Below, piece after piece: positions 1-9,090 of a DNA stretch of 64,000 bases; the first letter of the stretch is position 1, and each line of letters starts with the position of its first letter. The notes beneath the pieces were generated by a model, which worked only from the letters and a program-made list of their open reading frames with translations, did no database searches and was not told the origin of the DNA. The stretch lies in the NCBI RefSeq assembly GCF_040096455.1, contig NZ_JBBMER010000002.1, forward strand, positions 310,001 through 374,000, read 5' to 3'. The position numbers and the translations under genes are program-made. This DNA is from Lachnospira rogosae. GTDB taxonomy: Bacteria > Bacillota > Clostridia > Lachnospirales > Lachnospiraceae.

Positions 1-3000
1 CTTAGAATTAGTATAAGCAACGTGTTCTGTAATCATCTGCTTAAGTTCAAGTACATCATACTTGTTAGTTACAGGTTCAAGTGATACAAGCTGCTTGTTG
101 ACTCTCTTATAAAGTGTTGTGTCATCATCAAGAACATATGCAACACCGCCGCTCATACCTGCTGCGAAGTTCTTACCAGTTCTACCAAGTACAACAACCC
201 TTCCGCCTGTCATATATTCACAACCATGGTCGCCAGTACCTTCAACAACTGCTGTTGCACCAGAGTTACGTACACAGAATCTCTCACCTGCTACACCATT
301 GATAAATGCCTTGCCACTTGTTGCTCCATAGAGTGCTACGTTACCGATGATGATATTCTCATCTTCCTTATAAGATACACCTGTTGGTGGATATACAATA
401 AGCTTACCACCTGAAAGACCTTTTCCGAAGTAATCGTTGCTGTCACCGACAAGTTCAAGTGTAAGTCCCTTAGGGATAAATGCACCGAAGCTCTGTCCGC
501 CAGCACCTGTACATTTAACTGTATAAGTATCTTCTGCAAGGCTCTCACCAAATCTTCTTGTTATCTCTGCACCAAGAAGTGTTCCTAATGCTCTATCTGT
601 ATTAGTTACATCAACCTCAACACTTCTCTTCTGCTTCTTATCCATAGCATCCGAAAGCTTCTTAATAAGAATCTTCTCATCTACTGTCTTCTCAAGTTCA
701 AAGTCATATACATTCTTCTTATCATACTTAATTGAAGAAGCTTCCTTAACATAAGGATTGTTAAGTATATTAGAAAGGTCAACCTTTGAAGCTCTTCCGC
801 TTCCCTCTACATCTTCTCTTGCTTCAAGGAAATCTGTTCTTCCTACAAGTTCATCAACAGTCTTAACACCAAGCTTTGCCATATATTCACGAAGCTCCTG
901 TGCGATAAATCTCATAAAGTTGACAACATATTCAGGCTTGCCTGCAAATCTCTTTCTAAGCTCAGGATTCTGTGTAGCAATACCAACTGGACAAGTATCA
1001 AGGTTACATACTCTCATCATTACACAGCCCATTGTTACAAGTGGAGCTGTTGCAAAACCGAATTCTTCTGCACCAAGCATAGCTGCTATTGCAACATCAC
1101 GTCCGCTCATAAGCTTACCATCTGTCTCGATTATAACCTTATTACGAAGTCCGTTCATTGTAAGTGTCTGATGAGCTTCTGCAAGTCCTAATTCCCAAGG
1201 AAGTCCTGCATTATGTATAGAACTTCTTGGAGCTGCACCAGTACCTCCATCATAACCTGATATAAGGATAACCTGTGCACCTGCCTTGGCAACACCAGAA
1301 GCTATAGTACCAACACCTGCTTCTGATACAAGCTTAACTGATATTCTTGCATTCTTGTTGGCATTCTTTAAATCATATATAAGCTGTGCTAAATCTTCGA
1401 TAGAATAAATGTCGTGATGAGGTGGTGGTGATATAAGTGATACACCTGGTGTTGAAAGACGTGTCTTTGCAATCCAAGGATATACCTTCTTTCCTGGAAG
1501 ATGTCCACCTTCACCTGGCTTAGCACCCTGTGCCATCTTAATCTGGATTTCCTTAGCACTTACAAGATACTTGCTTGTAACACCAAAACGTCCTGAAGCT
1601 ACCTGCTTGATAGCTGAACATCTGTTAAGTCCGTCAGCACCTACTGTAAGTCTGTCTTCATCTTCTCCACCTTCACCTGAGTTAGACTTGCCGTGAAGCA
1701 TATTCATAGCAATAGCCATAGTCTCGTGTGCTTCCTTAGAGATGGAACCGTATGACATGGCACCGGTCTTAAATCTCTTAACGATAGAATCAACACTCTC
1801 TACCTGATCTATATTTATTCCCTTCTTAGGGAACTTGATATCCATAAGTCCTCTTAAGTTCTTAACGCCCTCTTCTTTATTAACAAGAGCTGTATATTCC
1901 TTAAATGTATTATAATCACCTGTACGTGCTGCAAGCTGTAAAAGATGTATTGTCTGTGGATTGTAAAGATGTTCTTCTTTTCCACTTCTCATCTTATGAG
2001 CGCCCTCACTGTCAAGAGTTGTATCTGTTGAAAGTCCAAGTGGATCAAATGCCTTAGAATGAAGTGTTTCCACATCTTCCTGAATATCCTTAAGTCCGAT
2101 TCCTTCAATTCTTGATACAGTACCAGTGAAGTACTTATTAATTACATCTGAGTTAATACCAATTGCCTCAAATATCTTAGCACCCTGATATGACTGGATT
2201 GTTGAAATACCCATTTTAGCTGCAATCTTAACAATACCACTTATAATAGCATTGTTGTAGTCATCAACTGCTGCATAGTAATCCTTGTCAAGCATATTAA
2301 GGTCGATAAGCTCCTGTATGCTCTCCTGTGCAAGATATGGGTTGATAGCTGATGCACCATATCCTAAAAGTGTTGCAAAATGATGTACATCTCTTGGCTC
2401 ACCACTTTCAAGTATAACTGCCATACTTGTTCTCTTCTTAGTCTGTACAAGGTAATGCTGTACAGCACCTACTGCAAGAAGTGATGGAATTGCAACGTGA
2501 TTCTCATCAACACCCCTGTCTGAAAGGATAATGATGTTAGCACCTTCTCTGTGTGCCCTGTCAACCTCTACGAATATATGGTCAATAGCCTTTTCAATTG
2601 ATGTATTCTTATAATATGTAATAGGAATTGTCTCTACCTTAAAGCCTTCAACTTTCATATTCTTAATCTTTAAAAGATCTGTATTAGTAAGAATAGGATT
2701 GTTAATCTTTAAGTTCTTACAGTTCTCTGGCTTTTCCTCAAGCACATTTCCATCTTTACCAAGATATACAGTAGTTGAAGTTACAATCTTTTCTCTTATC
2801 GAATCAATAGGTGGATTAGTAACCTGTGCAAATAACTGCTTAAAATAGTTAAATAAAGGCTGGTGTCTGTTAGAAAGCACCGCAAGTGGTGTATCTATAC
2901 CCATAGCTCCAATTGACTCTGCTCCATTAAGTGCCATTGGAAGTATTGATGTTCTGAAATCTTCATATGTATAACCGAAAGCTTTCTGTAATCTTGCTCT

Positions 3001-4377
3001 TTCTTCCTTAGTATGTGTTGGAACTTTCTTGTTAGGAATCTTTAAATCACAAAGATTTATAAGATTGTTATCAAGCCATTCACCATAAGGCTGCTTAGTT
3101 GCATACTGCTCTTTAAGCTTGTCATCATCAATAAGCTCTCCCTTAACTGTATCTACAAGAAGCATTTTTCCTGGATGAAGTCTGTCCTTAACTTTAATTC
3201 TACTCTCATCTATTGGAAGTGCACCTACTTCTGATGAAAGAATAAGATAACCATCATTAGTAATATAGTATCTTGAAGGACGAAGACCATTTCTATCAAG
3301 AACTGCTCCCATAATATCTCCATCTGAGAAGAGGATTGAAGCAGGTCCGTCCCAAGGCTCCATCATTGTTGCATAATACTGGTAGAAGTCTTTCTTCTCC
3401 TGCTCCATAGCTTTATTATTGCTCCAAGGCTCTGGAATTGTAATCATAACAGCAAGTGGAAGTGGCATACCATTCATTACAAAGAATTCAAGAGTATTAT
3501 CTAACATAGCTGAATCTGAACCGTTAGTATTAACAACTGGTGTTATCTTAGACATTTCATCTTCAAGATATGGAGAAACCATAGTTTCTTCTCTTGATAA
3601 CATTCTATCTGCGTTACCTTTGATTGTATTAATCTCACCATTATGAACAATAAATCTATTAGGATGAGCACGTTCCCAGCTTGGGTTAGTGTTAGTTGAA
3701 AATCTTGAATGAACAAGTGCAATAGCTGACTCATAATCTTCATCTACAAGATCCTTAAAGAATGTTCTTAACTGTCCAACAAGGAACATACCCTTGTATA
3801 CAATAGTTCTGCTTGAAAGCGAACAGACATATGTATCTTCTGCTGTCTGCTCGAATACACGTCTTGCAACATAAAGCTTTCTATCAAAGTCAATTCCCTT
3901 ATTAACATCCTTAGGTTTCTTTACAAAGCCCTGCATAATGTATGGCATACAGTCAACTGCCTTTTTACCAAGTACATTAGGAAATGTTGGAACTTCTCTC
4001 CAGCCTAAGAACTCAAGACCTTCTTTTTCAACGATGATTTCAAACATCTTCTTAGCACGGTTTCTTGCAAGTTCGTCCTGTGGGAAGAAGAACATACCTA
4101 CACCATACTCTCTTTCCTCACCAATCTTAATTCCAAGAGGTTTAACTGCTTTCTTAAAGAATTTATGTGATATTTGAAGAAGGATACCTACACCATCACC
4201 AGTCTTTCCCTCTGCATCTTTACCTGCTCTGTGTTCGAGGTTCTCAACGATGCTTAATGCGTCTGATACTGTCTGATGTGTCTTTACTCCCTTGATGCTT
4301 ACAACTGCACCGATGCCACAGTTATCGTGTTCAAACTGTGGGCTGTAAAGTCCAGGCTGATTATTTTGATTTTCCAT
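1..4377 (-). CDS. gltB: Glutamate synthase large subunit (3' end beyond window)
   Basis: Read directly from the minus strand as one open frame of 1459 codons. It starts at an ATG preceded by AAAGGATGAG and is still open at base 1, so about 50 C-terminal residues are missing relative to the usual roughly 1500. The domain order is complete: an N-terminal class II glutamine amidotransferase beginning DNCGIGA (Cys20 would be the nucleophile after propeptide removal), the central domain, the FMN-binding synthase domain containing GEGGEDEDR and ISGYDGGTGA, the iron-sulfur cysteines in CVMMRVCNLDTCPVG, and the start of the GXGXG beta-helix. The enzyme makes two glutamates from glutamine and 2-oxoglutarate in the cytoplasm. 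No gltD is visible; it may lie past the left edge. Confidence 0.97.
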   Translation of the reverse strand, partial: MENQNNQPGLYSPQFEHDNCGIGAVVSIKGVKTHQTVSDALSIVENLEHRAGKDAEGKTGDGVGILLQISHKFFKKAVKPLGIKIGEEREYGVGMFFFPQDELARNRAKKMFEIIVEKEGLEFLGWREVPTFPNVLGKKAVDCMPYIMQGFVKKPKDVNKGIDFDRKLYVARRVFEQTAEDTYVCSLSSRTIVYKGMFLVGQLRTFFKDLVDEDYESAIALVHSRFSTNTNPSWERAHPNRFIVHNGEINTIKGNADRMLSREETMVSPYLEDEMSKITPVVNTNGSDSAMLDNTLEFFVMNGMPLPLAVMITIPEPWSNNKAMEQEKKDFYQYYATMMEPWDGPASILFSDGDIMGAVLDRNGLRPSRYYITNDGYLILSSEVGALPIDESRIKVKDRLHPGKMLLVDTVKGELIDDDKLKEQYATKQPYGEWLDNNLINLCDLKIPNKKVPTHTKEERARLQKAFGYTYEDFRTSILPMALNGAESIGAMGIDTPLAVLSNRHQPLFNYFKQLFAQVTNPPIDSIREKIVTSTTVYLGKDGNVLEEKPENCKNLKINNPILTNTDLLKIKNMKVEGFKVETIPITYYKNTSIEKAIDHIFVEVDRAHREGANIIILSDRGVDENHVAIPSLLAVGAVQHYLVQTKKRTSMAVILESGEPRDVHHFATLLGYGASAINPYLAQESIQELIDLNMLDKDYYAAVDDYNNAIISGIVKIAAKMGISTIQSYQGAKIFEAIGINSDVINKYFTGTVSRIEGIGLKDIQEDVETLHSKAFDPLGLSTDTTLDSEGAHKMRSGKEEHLYNPQTIHLLQLAARTGDYNTFKEYTALVNKEEGVKNLRGLMDIKFPKKGINIDQVESVDSIVKRFKTGAMSYGSISKEAHETMAIAMNMLHGKSNSGEGGEDEDRLTVGADGLNRCSAIKQVASGRFGVTSKYLVSAKEIQIKMAQGAKPGEGGHLPGKKVYPWIAKTRLSTPGVSLISPPPHHDIYSIEDLAQLIYDLKNANKNARISVKLVSEAGVGTIASGVAKAGAQVILISGYDGGTGAAPRSSIHNAGLPWELGLAEAHQTLTMNGLRNKVIIETDGKLMSGRDVAIAAMLGAEEFGFATAPLVTMGCVMMRVCNLDTCPVGIATQNPELRKRFAGKPEYVVNFMRFIAQELREYMAKLGVKTVDELVGRTDFLEAREDVEGSGRASKVDLSNILNNPYVKEASSIKYDKKNVYDFELEKTVDEKILIKKLSDAMDKKQKRSVEVDVTNTDRALGTLLGAEITRRFGESLAEDTYTVKCTGAGGQSFGAFIPKGLTLELVGDSNDYFGKGLSGGKLIVYPPTGVSYKEDENIIIGNVALYGATSGKAFINGVAGERFCVRNSGATAVVEGTGDHGCEYMTGGRVVVLGRTGKNFAAGMSGGVAYVLDDDTTLYKRVNKQLVSLEPVTNKYDVLELKQMITEHVAYTNSK

Positions 4378-4492
4378 AGTCTGCTCATCCTTTCATATAT
4401 AATCTGTAATGCAAGTCTTATCGTATGATTTGTATAATTAACAATCGTCTGATTTAACCCACAAATGTGGTAGACTTGTTTTTCTTGTGCTT

Positions 4493-4521
4493 AATATACT
4501 CCTATTTTTTTATCTTGTAAA
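4493..4521 (-). promoter_or_regulatory. Probable gltB promoter in a 507-bp gap
   Basis: On the minus strand TTTACA (4516-4521) and TATATT (4493-4498) are separated by 17 bp, about 115 bp before the gltB start. The transcribed leader could close a weak stem (CAAGTC with GACTTG) around a small CCACA/TGTGG hairpin, but it matches no riboswitch I know. The rest of the gap (4378-4884) is AT-rich and holds only this promoter and the terminator of the next gene. Confidence 0.5.
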
Positions 4522-4769
4522 CTTTTTATTTGGTTAAATTATCAGATTATTCAATTATTTGTAATTTAATACATTATTATCTGACTATTTCATTGAATCA
4601 GCACTTAAAATATATTATACGCAAACATATTAATACATTTTATATATCAAGTCATCTTTCTATCAGCCCATATTCCAACATCACTTTATCATAAAATTTA
4701 AAATTGTGTCTAAATTGTTTATCTTTTAAGTTCCATTTTCTGCCCTTAAAACTAAAGTTGTAAAAAAAT

Positions 4770-4815
4770 AAAGTGATAAAAGCCATATACCCTTGCTGAT
4801 AGCTTTTATCACTTT
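4770..4815 (-). terminator. Intrinsic terminator after the lipid kinase gene
   Basis: A perfect 14-bp stem, AAAGTGATAAAAGC (4770-4783) with GCTTTTATCACTTT (4802-4815), is followed on the minus strand by a run of T residues. It lies 70 bp past the stop of the upstream minus-strand gene and separates it from gltB. Confidence 0.8.
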
Positions 4816-4884
4816 AATTATTTAATATTTCGACATATTTTTTACAAACAATTATTAATTTAATTAACTTTATCAATCCGCTTA

Positions 4885-5814
4885 TTAATTTAATAAATCT
4901 TTTTCTTCTTTTTTCCTTCTTTTCTTAACTATGAAATCCACCGCTTTCTGGCAGACTTTTAAGTTGACATTATTATGTATGCCTCCAAATTCTCCGTCAA
5001 GTGTCCACTTAACTTCTTCCTTTGACTCAAATGTTATATCCTTGGTCTTAAATGTATATACCATATCGCAGTCATCTATCTTCTGTGTTATAAAAGCATT
5101 AACTATTGCCTGTAAATCCATAGGATTCTTAATCTCCCTTATAAGGGTAACTTCAAACATTCCGTCCTGATAATCAACTCCTTCTGCTATAAGGCCTTTC
5201 ATTCCGCCTATTGAGCTTGCGTTGCTAACCATTCCATATATAAATGAATCTTCCACATTAAGTTCATCGCTCTTAATCTTCATTCTGCAAGCCTTAAGAT
5301 TAGATAATCTCTTAACACCCTCAATAACATACGCCTGATGACCTAACACATTCTTAAGATCCTGCGGTGTTTCGTAGGCAACATCTGTAAATGCACCAAA
5401 AGCTGCCACATAATTAAAATATTTATGGTCATTGGCAATTCCTATATCGCATGGAAAGCTTTCACCATTGATTATATTGCAAGCAGCCCTGATCTTATCT
5501 GACGGTATTCCAAGACTCCTGGCAAAATCATTAGTAGAACCGCTTGGAATATAACCTATCGGTGGTTTAACTGTACTATATCCTGCTACAGCACTGACAA
5601 TCTCATTAAGAGTACCATCGCCGCCACTGCATACAATAACATCATATCGTCCTTCATCAGCTTTAACTCTCTCAAATCCGTCCAGTGCTGCTTTCGTAGG
5701 ATACACAGTAACCTCATAGTCCGCATTGGAGAATATCTGAATAATCTTTAACAAAGAATTCTTAATCTGAGCCTTACCAGAATTAGGATTGAATACAAAA
5801 AGCATTTTTTTCAT
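4885..5814 (-). CDS. Diacylglycerol kinase family lipid kinase
   Basis: A protein of 309 residues of the DagK/YegS/BmrU family, which phosphorylates diacylglycerol or related lipids at the membrane with ATP. The N-terminus has the beta strand and FNPNSGKA motif of the family. The GGDGTLNE motif near residue 60 is the nucleotide-binding signature, and SGSTNDFARSLG follows. The frame opens further upstream at 5826, but GGAG lies inside that extension seven bases before the ATG at 5814, so the shorter protein starting MKKMLFVFNP is preferred. The lysine/glutamate-rich C-terminus is ordinary. It appears monocistronic with its own terminator. The exact lipid substrate cannot be read from the sequence. 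Confidence 0.88.
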   Translation of the reverse strand: MKKMLFVFNPNSGKAQIKNSLLKIIQIFSNADYEVTVYPTKAALDGFERVKADEGRYDVIVCSGGDGTLNEIVSAVAGYSTVKPPIGYIPSGSTNDFARSLGIPSDKIRAACNIINGESFPCDIGIANDHKYFNYVAAFGAFTDVAYETPQDLKNVLGHQAYVIEGVKRLSNLKACRMKIKSDELNVEDSFIYGMVSNASSIGGMKGLIAEGVDYQDGMFEVTLIREIKNPMDLQAIVNAFITQKIDDCDMVYTFKTKDITFESKEEVKWTLDGEFGGIHNNVNLKVCQKAVDFIVKKRRKKEEKDLLN

Positions 5815-5918
5815 AATAATCTCCATTCTTATCTAATCGCTTAAATTATATATAATTATATTATTAATAATAATTTACTATTATTATATTTATAATTATT
5901 TCATCTTAAATTATTCTC

Positions 5919-7532
5919 TTATCTGTCCCATTTATCGCAAAGTGAATTAATCTGGTCTGTAAACTTCGCAAGATCCTTATTCGCACCGCCCTCATTGTGT
6001 GCAATAACACTCATAAGTCTCTTACCAGCCGCAACAAGCCTGTCAAATACGCTCTTATTACGCTTATTAACTGTTGTTCTTCTGCTCTTCTTCTCCTTAT
6101 TGCCCTCAGCAATCATCTGTCCTGTAATCAGGTCAAATGAAGTGCCGGTATATGGAGCATACGCATCAAAACCATATTCTTCTTTAAGACATTGTGTAAA
6201 TTCTTCACACACACTGTCCTCACCGTGTACAACGAATACCTTTCTTGGCTTATTGGTAAATGCATTCACCCAATGAATCAGACCGTCTTTATCAGCGTGT
6301 CCGCTTGAACCCGGAAGCTGTGCAATCTCTGCTTTTACCTGAATTGGCTCACCAAATAACTTAATCTCGTCAATTCCGTCAACAATAATTCGTCCTGTTG
6401 TACCATTGGCCTGATAACCTACAAAAAGTATCGTACACTCTGGTCTCCACAGATTGTGCTTTAAATGATGTCTTATTCGTCCGGCCTCACACATACCAGA
6501 TGCTGATATGATTACCTTAGGATTAGTATCAAAATTAATCATCTTGGACTCTTCACTTGATATGGCATATTTAAGCCCCGGAAAAGATAAAGGATTAATC
6601 CCCTGTCTTACAAGTTCAATCGCATCTTCATCAAAGCACTGCTCTACATTCTTACTAAACACCTCTGTAGCTTCAATTGCAAGAGGGCTGTCGACATACA
6701 CATCAAAATCCCTGTCCATAAGTCCATCCGCTTTTATCTTTCTTATATGATATAAAAGCTCCTGTGTTCTTCCAACCGCAAATGATGGTATAACAACATT
6801 ACCGCCTCTGTCAAATGTACGCTTGAATACTTTGACAAGCTCAGCCACATAATCAGGTGTTCCATTATGACTTCTGTTGCCATAAGTTGACTCCATAACA
6901 ACATAATCTGCATCTGCAACTGTTGCAGGGTCCTTGGTTATCGGCTTATGAACATTGCCTATATCTCCAGAGAATACAAGCTTTCTTTCAACCCTGCCCT
7001 CTGGTGTATCTTCTGATGCCCATACTTCAATACTGGCAGAACCAAGCAGATGTCCTACATCTCTTAATCTTATGCTCACATTATCATCAATCTTTACAAT
7101 CTTCTCATATTCAAGACCAACGAACTGCTTCATAACCTCATATACTGCTTTTGCATCATATAATGGAATAAATTCCTTTAAAGTGCCATTAGAACGCTTA
7201 GCCTTTCTGTTACGCCACTCAGCTTCAAACATCTGTATATGTGCACTATCTCTTAACATTATGTCACATAGCTGTACTGTCGCCTCTGTACAGTATATCT
7301 TTCCCCTGAAACCATTCACATAAAGAAGTGGAATAAGTCCTGAATGGTCAATATGTGCGTGGGTAAGAAGCACATAATCAACATCACACGCTGGAATTGG
7401 AAGCTCCTGATTCTCATACACATCATTGCCCTGCTCCATTCCGCAATCAATTAAAATGTTCTTGTCTGCCACCTGTAGATAATGGCAGCTTCCTGTCACC
7501 TCGTGATCTGCTCCTAAAAATGTTATTCTCAT
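5919..7532 (-). CDS. Beta-CASP metallo-beta-lactamase fold hydrolase (RNA-specificity type)
   Basis: A protein of 537 residues with an N-terminal metallo-beta-lactamase domain (zinc motif HAHIDHSG, residues 58-65), a beta-CASP insertion, and a C-terminal Zn-dependent metallo-hydrolase RNA-specificity segment (SGHADKDGL, then VVHGED). This architecture is shared by CPSF73/Ysh1-like nucleases, so an RNA endo/exonuclease role is likely, though the substrate is unknown. The open frame extends to 7589, but GGGGG lies seven bases before the ATG at 7532 and the family consensus begins MRITFLGA, so that start is chosen. A short basic tail (KKSRRTTVNKRNK) near residue 480 could contact RNA. It sits alone between the lipid kinase and an acetylesterase-like gene. 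Confidence 0.88.
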   Translation of the reverse strand: MRITFLGADHEVTGSCHYLQVADKNILIDCGMEQGNDVYENQELPIPACDVDYVLLTHAHIDHSGLIPLLYVNGFRGKIYCTEATVQLCDIMLRDSAHIQMFEAEWRNRKAKRSNGTLKEFIPLYDAKAVYEVMKQFVGLEYEKIVKIDDNVSIRLRDVGHLLGSASIEVWASEDTPEGRVERKLVFSGDIGNVHKPITKDPATVADADYVVMESTYGNRSHNGTPDYVAELVKVFKRTFDRGGNVVIPSFAVGRTQELLYHIRKIKADGLMDRDFDVYVDSPLAIEATEVFSKNVEQCFDEDAIELVRQGINPLSFPGLKYAISSEESKMINFDTNPKVIISASGMCEAGRIRHHLKHNLWRPECTILFVGYQANGTTGRIIVDGIDEIKLFGEPIQVKAEIAQLPGSSGHADKDGLIHWVNAFTNKPRKVFVVHGEDSVCEEFTQCLKEEYGFDAYAPYTGTSFDLITGQMIAEGNKEKKSRRTTVNKRNKSVFDRLVAAGKRLMSVIAHNEGGANKDLAKFTDQINSLCDKWDR

Positions 7533-7634
7533 AAGCATACCCCCAGTCCAATATTCAATTAACACAATCCTGTTTAATATATGAAACACAGCCTTCTTCT
7601 ATGTTCTATATTTTGTTAGATTTATTATAACATT

Positions 7635-9065
7635 TTATTCATTCTTTGTATATTTAATATTAGAAAATATAACATCTGCATTTCTTGATACGAACATTCC
7701 TACATATACATGAGCCGGGTCAATTGCAGTAAGCTTAAAATCATATCCGCCTGTAATAACATCACCCTTTCCAAACTTAGCCGCATATCCGTCAGAAGAA
7801 GATGAAAGCATAAGCTCATACTCCCCACCTTCTTTTATAACCTCATTCGTATCTTTTCCAAGCACAAGCTGTCCGCTTCGTCTTGCAAATGTAGCTGTCG
7901 CCTTCTCACCCTTTGTTATAAATAATGGTGCGGCGGCAACATAATCTCCTAATATGTCAGGCATATTCTTATCAATATAGCAGTCATCTCTTACCATAAG
8001 CCCAAAAGATACCTGGTCATTAGCAAATATTTTATTAACCTTAACTGTTGCTGTAAGAGTAAAATGCTCTGTTATATCAACTTTTTTATAATACATAGCA
8101 ATGCCGTCTGTTACAGCAGATATCTTGCCTCTGTTATTTCTGACAGCTATGTTCATATCTCCATTAGCATCTGTTCCAAGAGTAAAGTCTGTATCATCAA
8201 CTTCTCCTAATACATCACCAAATACAGCCGCCTTGTACTCTCCATAATCCTTAAACAATCTGCTGTCTGGAAGCTTATCGCTGAATACAACTGGAACATA
8301 ATCTTTATTAGATACAAGAAACTTTTCTTTATAATCTAATGGGTTGTTATCAATGTTCACAACATTTTCCGACAGACCACTTATATTAAGTTCTTTCACT
8401 GCTGACATTATCATATAAGCATTAACCCTTGCTCCCCATATGTTAGTATGTGTATTATCAACGCTCAGCTTATTATTAGATGGCCACGCATGAAGATATA
8501 TTGTATTATCAGATCCTAACTTTTCATATTCATCCCTGGTAAGCTGTGTCATATCTATAACCGGAACGCCAACGGCTTTTCCTAATTCTCTTACTGCAAG
8601 TGCATAATCTCCGCCTTTATACTGTGCAACGTCCTGTGTAATATGAAGTTCTGTGGCTTTCCATTCGCCAGATGCACTTCTTCTTACAATAGGAGTACAA
8701 AGTATAGGATAACAGCCTGCATTCCTTGCTTTCCTGATATAATTAACATATAAAGTATTAGCAAATGTTCCTTCTGTCATATAGTCACCAACAGGACTTG
8801 TATATCTTTCCTTCTCTGTCTTTTCATCATTGTGTCCAAAACCTATTAAAAGATAATCACCCTGCTTCATTCCATTAATAAGCGTATTATATTCAGGCTC
8901 TGAAAGATAACTCTTACTGCTTCTGCCAGATAATGCAATGTTGACAACCTTGACATTATCATTAAGGTACTTATCAAGCATTGTTCCATAACCATATCTT
9001 GGATAGTAGTATTTATCCTCAAAACTGCTTACTGTTGAATCTCCTATAACCCATAATGTACTCAT
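7635..9065 (-). CDS. SGNH/GDSL hydrolase, rhamnogalacturonan acetylesterase-like
   Basis: A protein of 476 residues. The first half is an SGNH esterase: block I GDSTVSS with Ser10 as nucleophile, block III GHNDE, and a C-terminal DNTHTN supplying Asp and His. This pattern is typical of rhamnogalacturonan acetylesterases, which deacetylate pectin backbone fragments. The second half (about residues 285-475) is a beta-sandwich-like region resembling concanavalin-type domains of carbohydrate enzymes. There is no signal peptide, so it would act on imported oligosaccharides in the cytoplasm, like the rhamnogalacturonyl hydrolase at 48.9 kb. It begins 25 bp after the ribosomal GTPase/NYN gene, with GAGG upstream, so it may be the last gene of the polyamine operon transcript. 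Confidence 0.8.
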   Translation of the reverse strand: MSTLWVIGDSTVSSFEDKYYYPRYGYGTMLDKYLNDNVKVVNIALSGRSSKSYLSEPEYNTLINGMKQGDYLLIGFGHNDEKTEKERYTSPVGDYMTEGTFANTLYVNYIRKARNAGCYPILCTPIVRRSASGEWKATELHITQDVAQYKGGDYALAVRELGKAVGVPVIDMTQLTRDEYEKLGSDNTIYLHAWPSNNKLSVDNTHTNIWGARVNAYMIMSAVKELNISGLSENVVNIDNNPLDYKEKFLVSNKDYVPVVFSDKLPDSRLFKDYGEYKAAVFGDVLGEVDDTDFTLGTDANGDMNIAVRNNRGKISAVTDGIAMYYKKVDITEHFTLTATVKVNKIFANDQVSFGLMVRDDCYIDKNMPDILGDYVAAAPLFITKGEKATATFARRSGQLVLGKDTNEVIKEGGEYELMLSSSSDGYAAKFGKGDVITGGYDFKLTAIDPAHVYVGMFVSRNADVIFSNIKYTKNE

Positions 9066-9090
9066 AATCCATAACCTCGATTTCCATTAA

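Noticed and set aside
4378..4486. Glutamine riboswitch or other known leader before gltB
   Set aside because: The leader has only weak hairpins and lacks the conserved motifs of the glnA RNA or any riboswitch I know.
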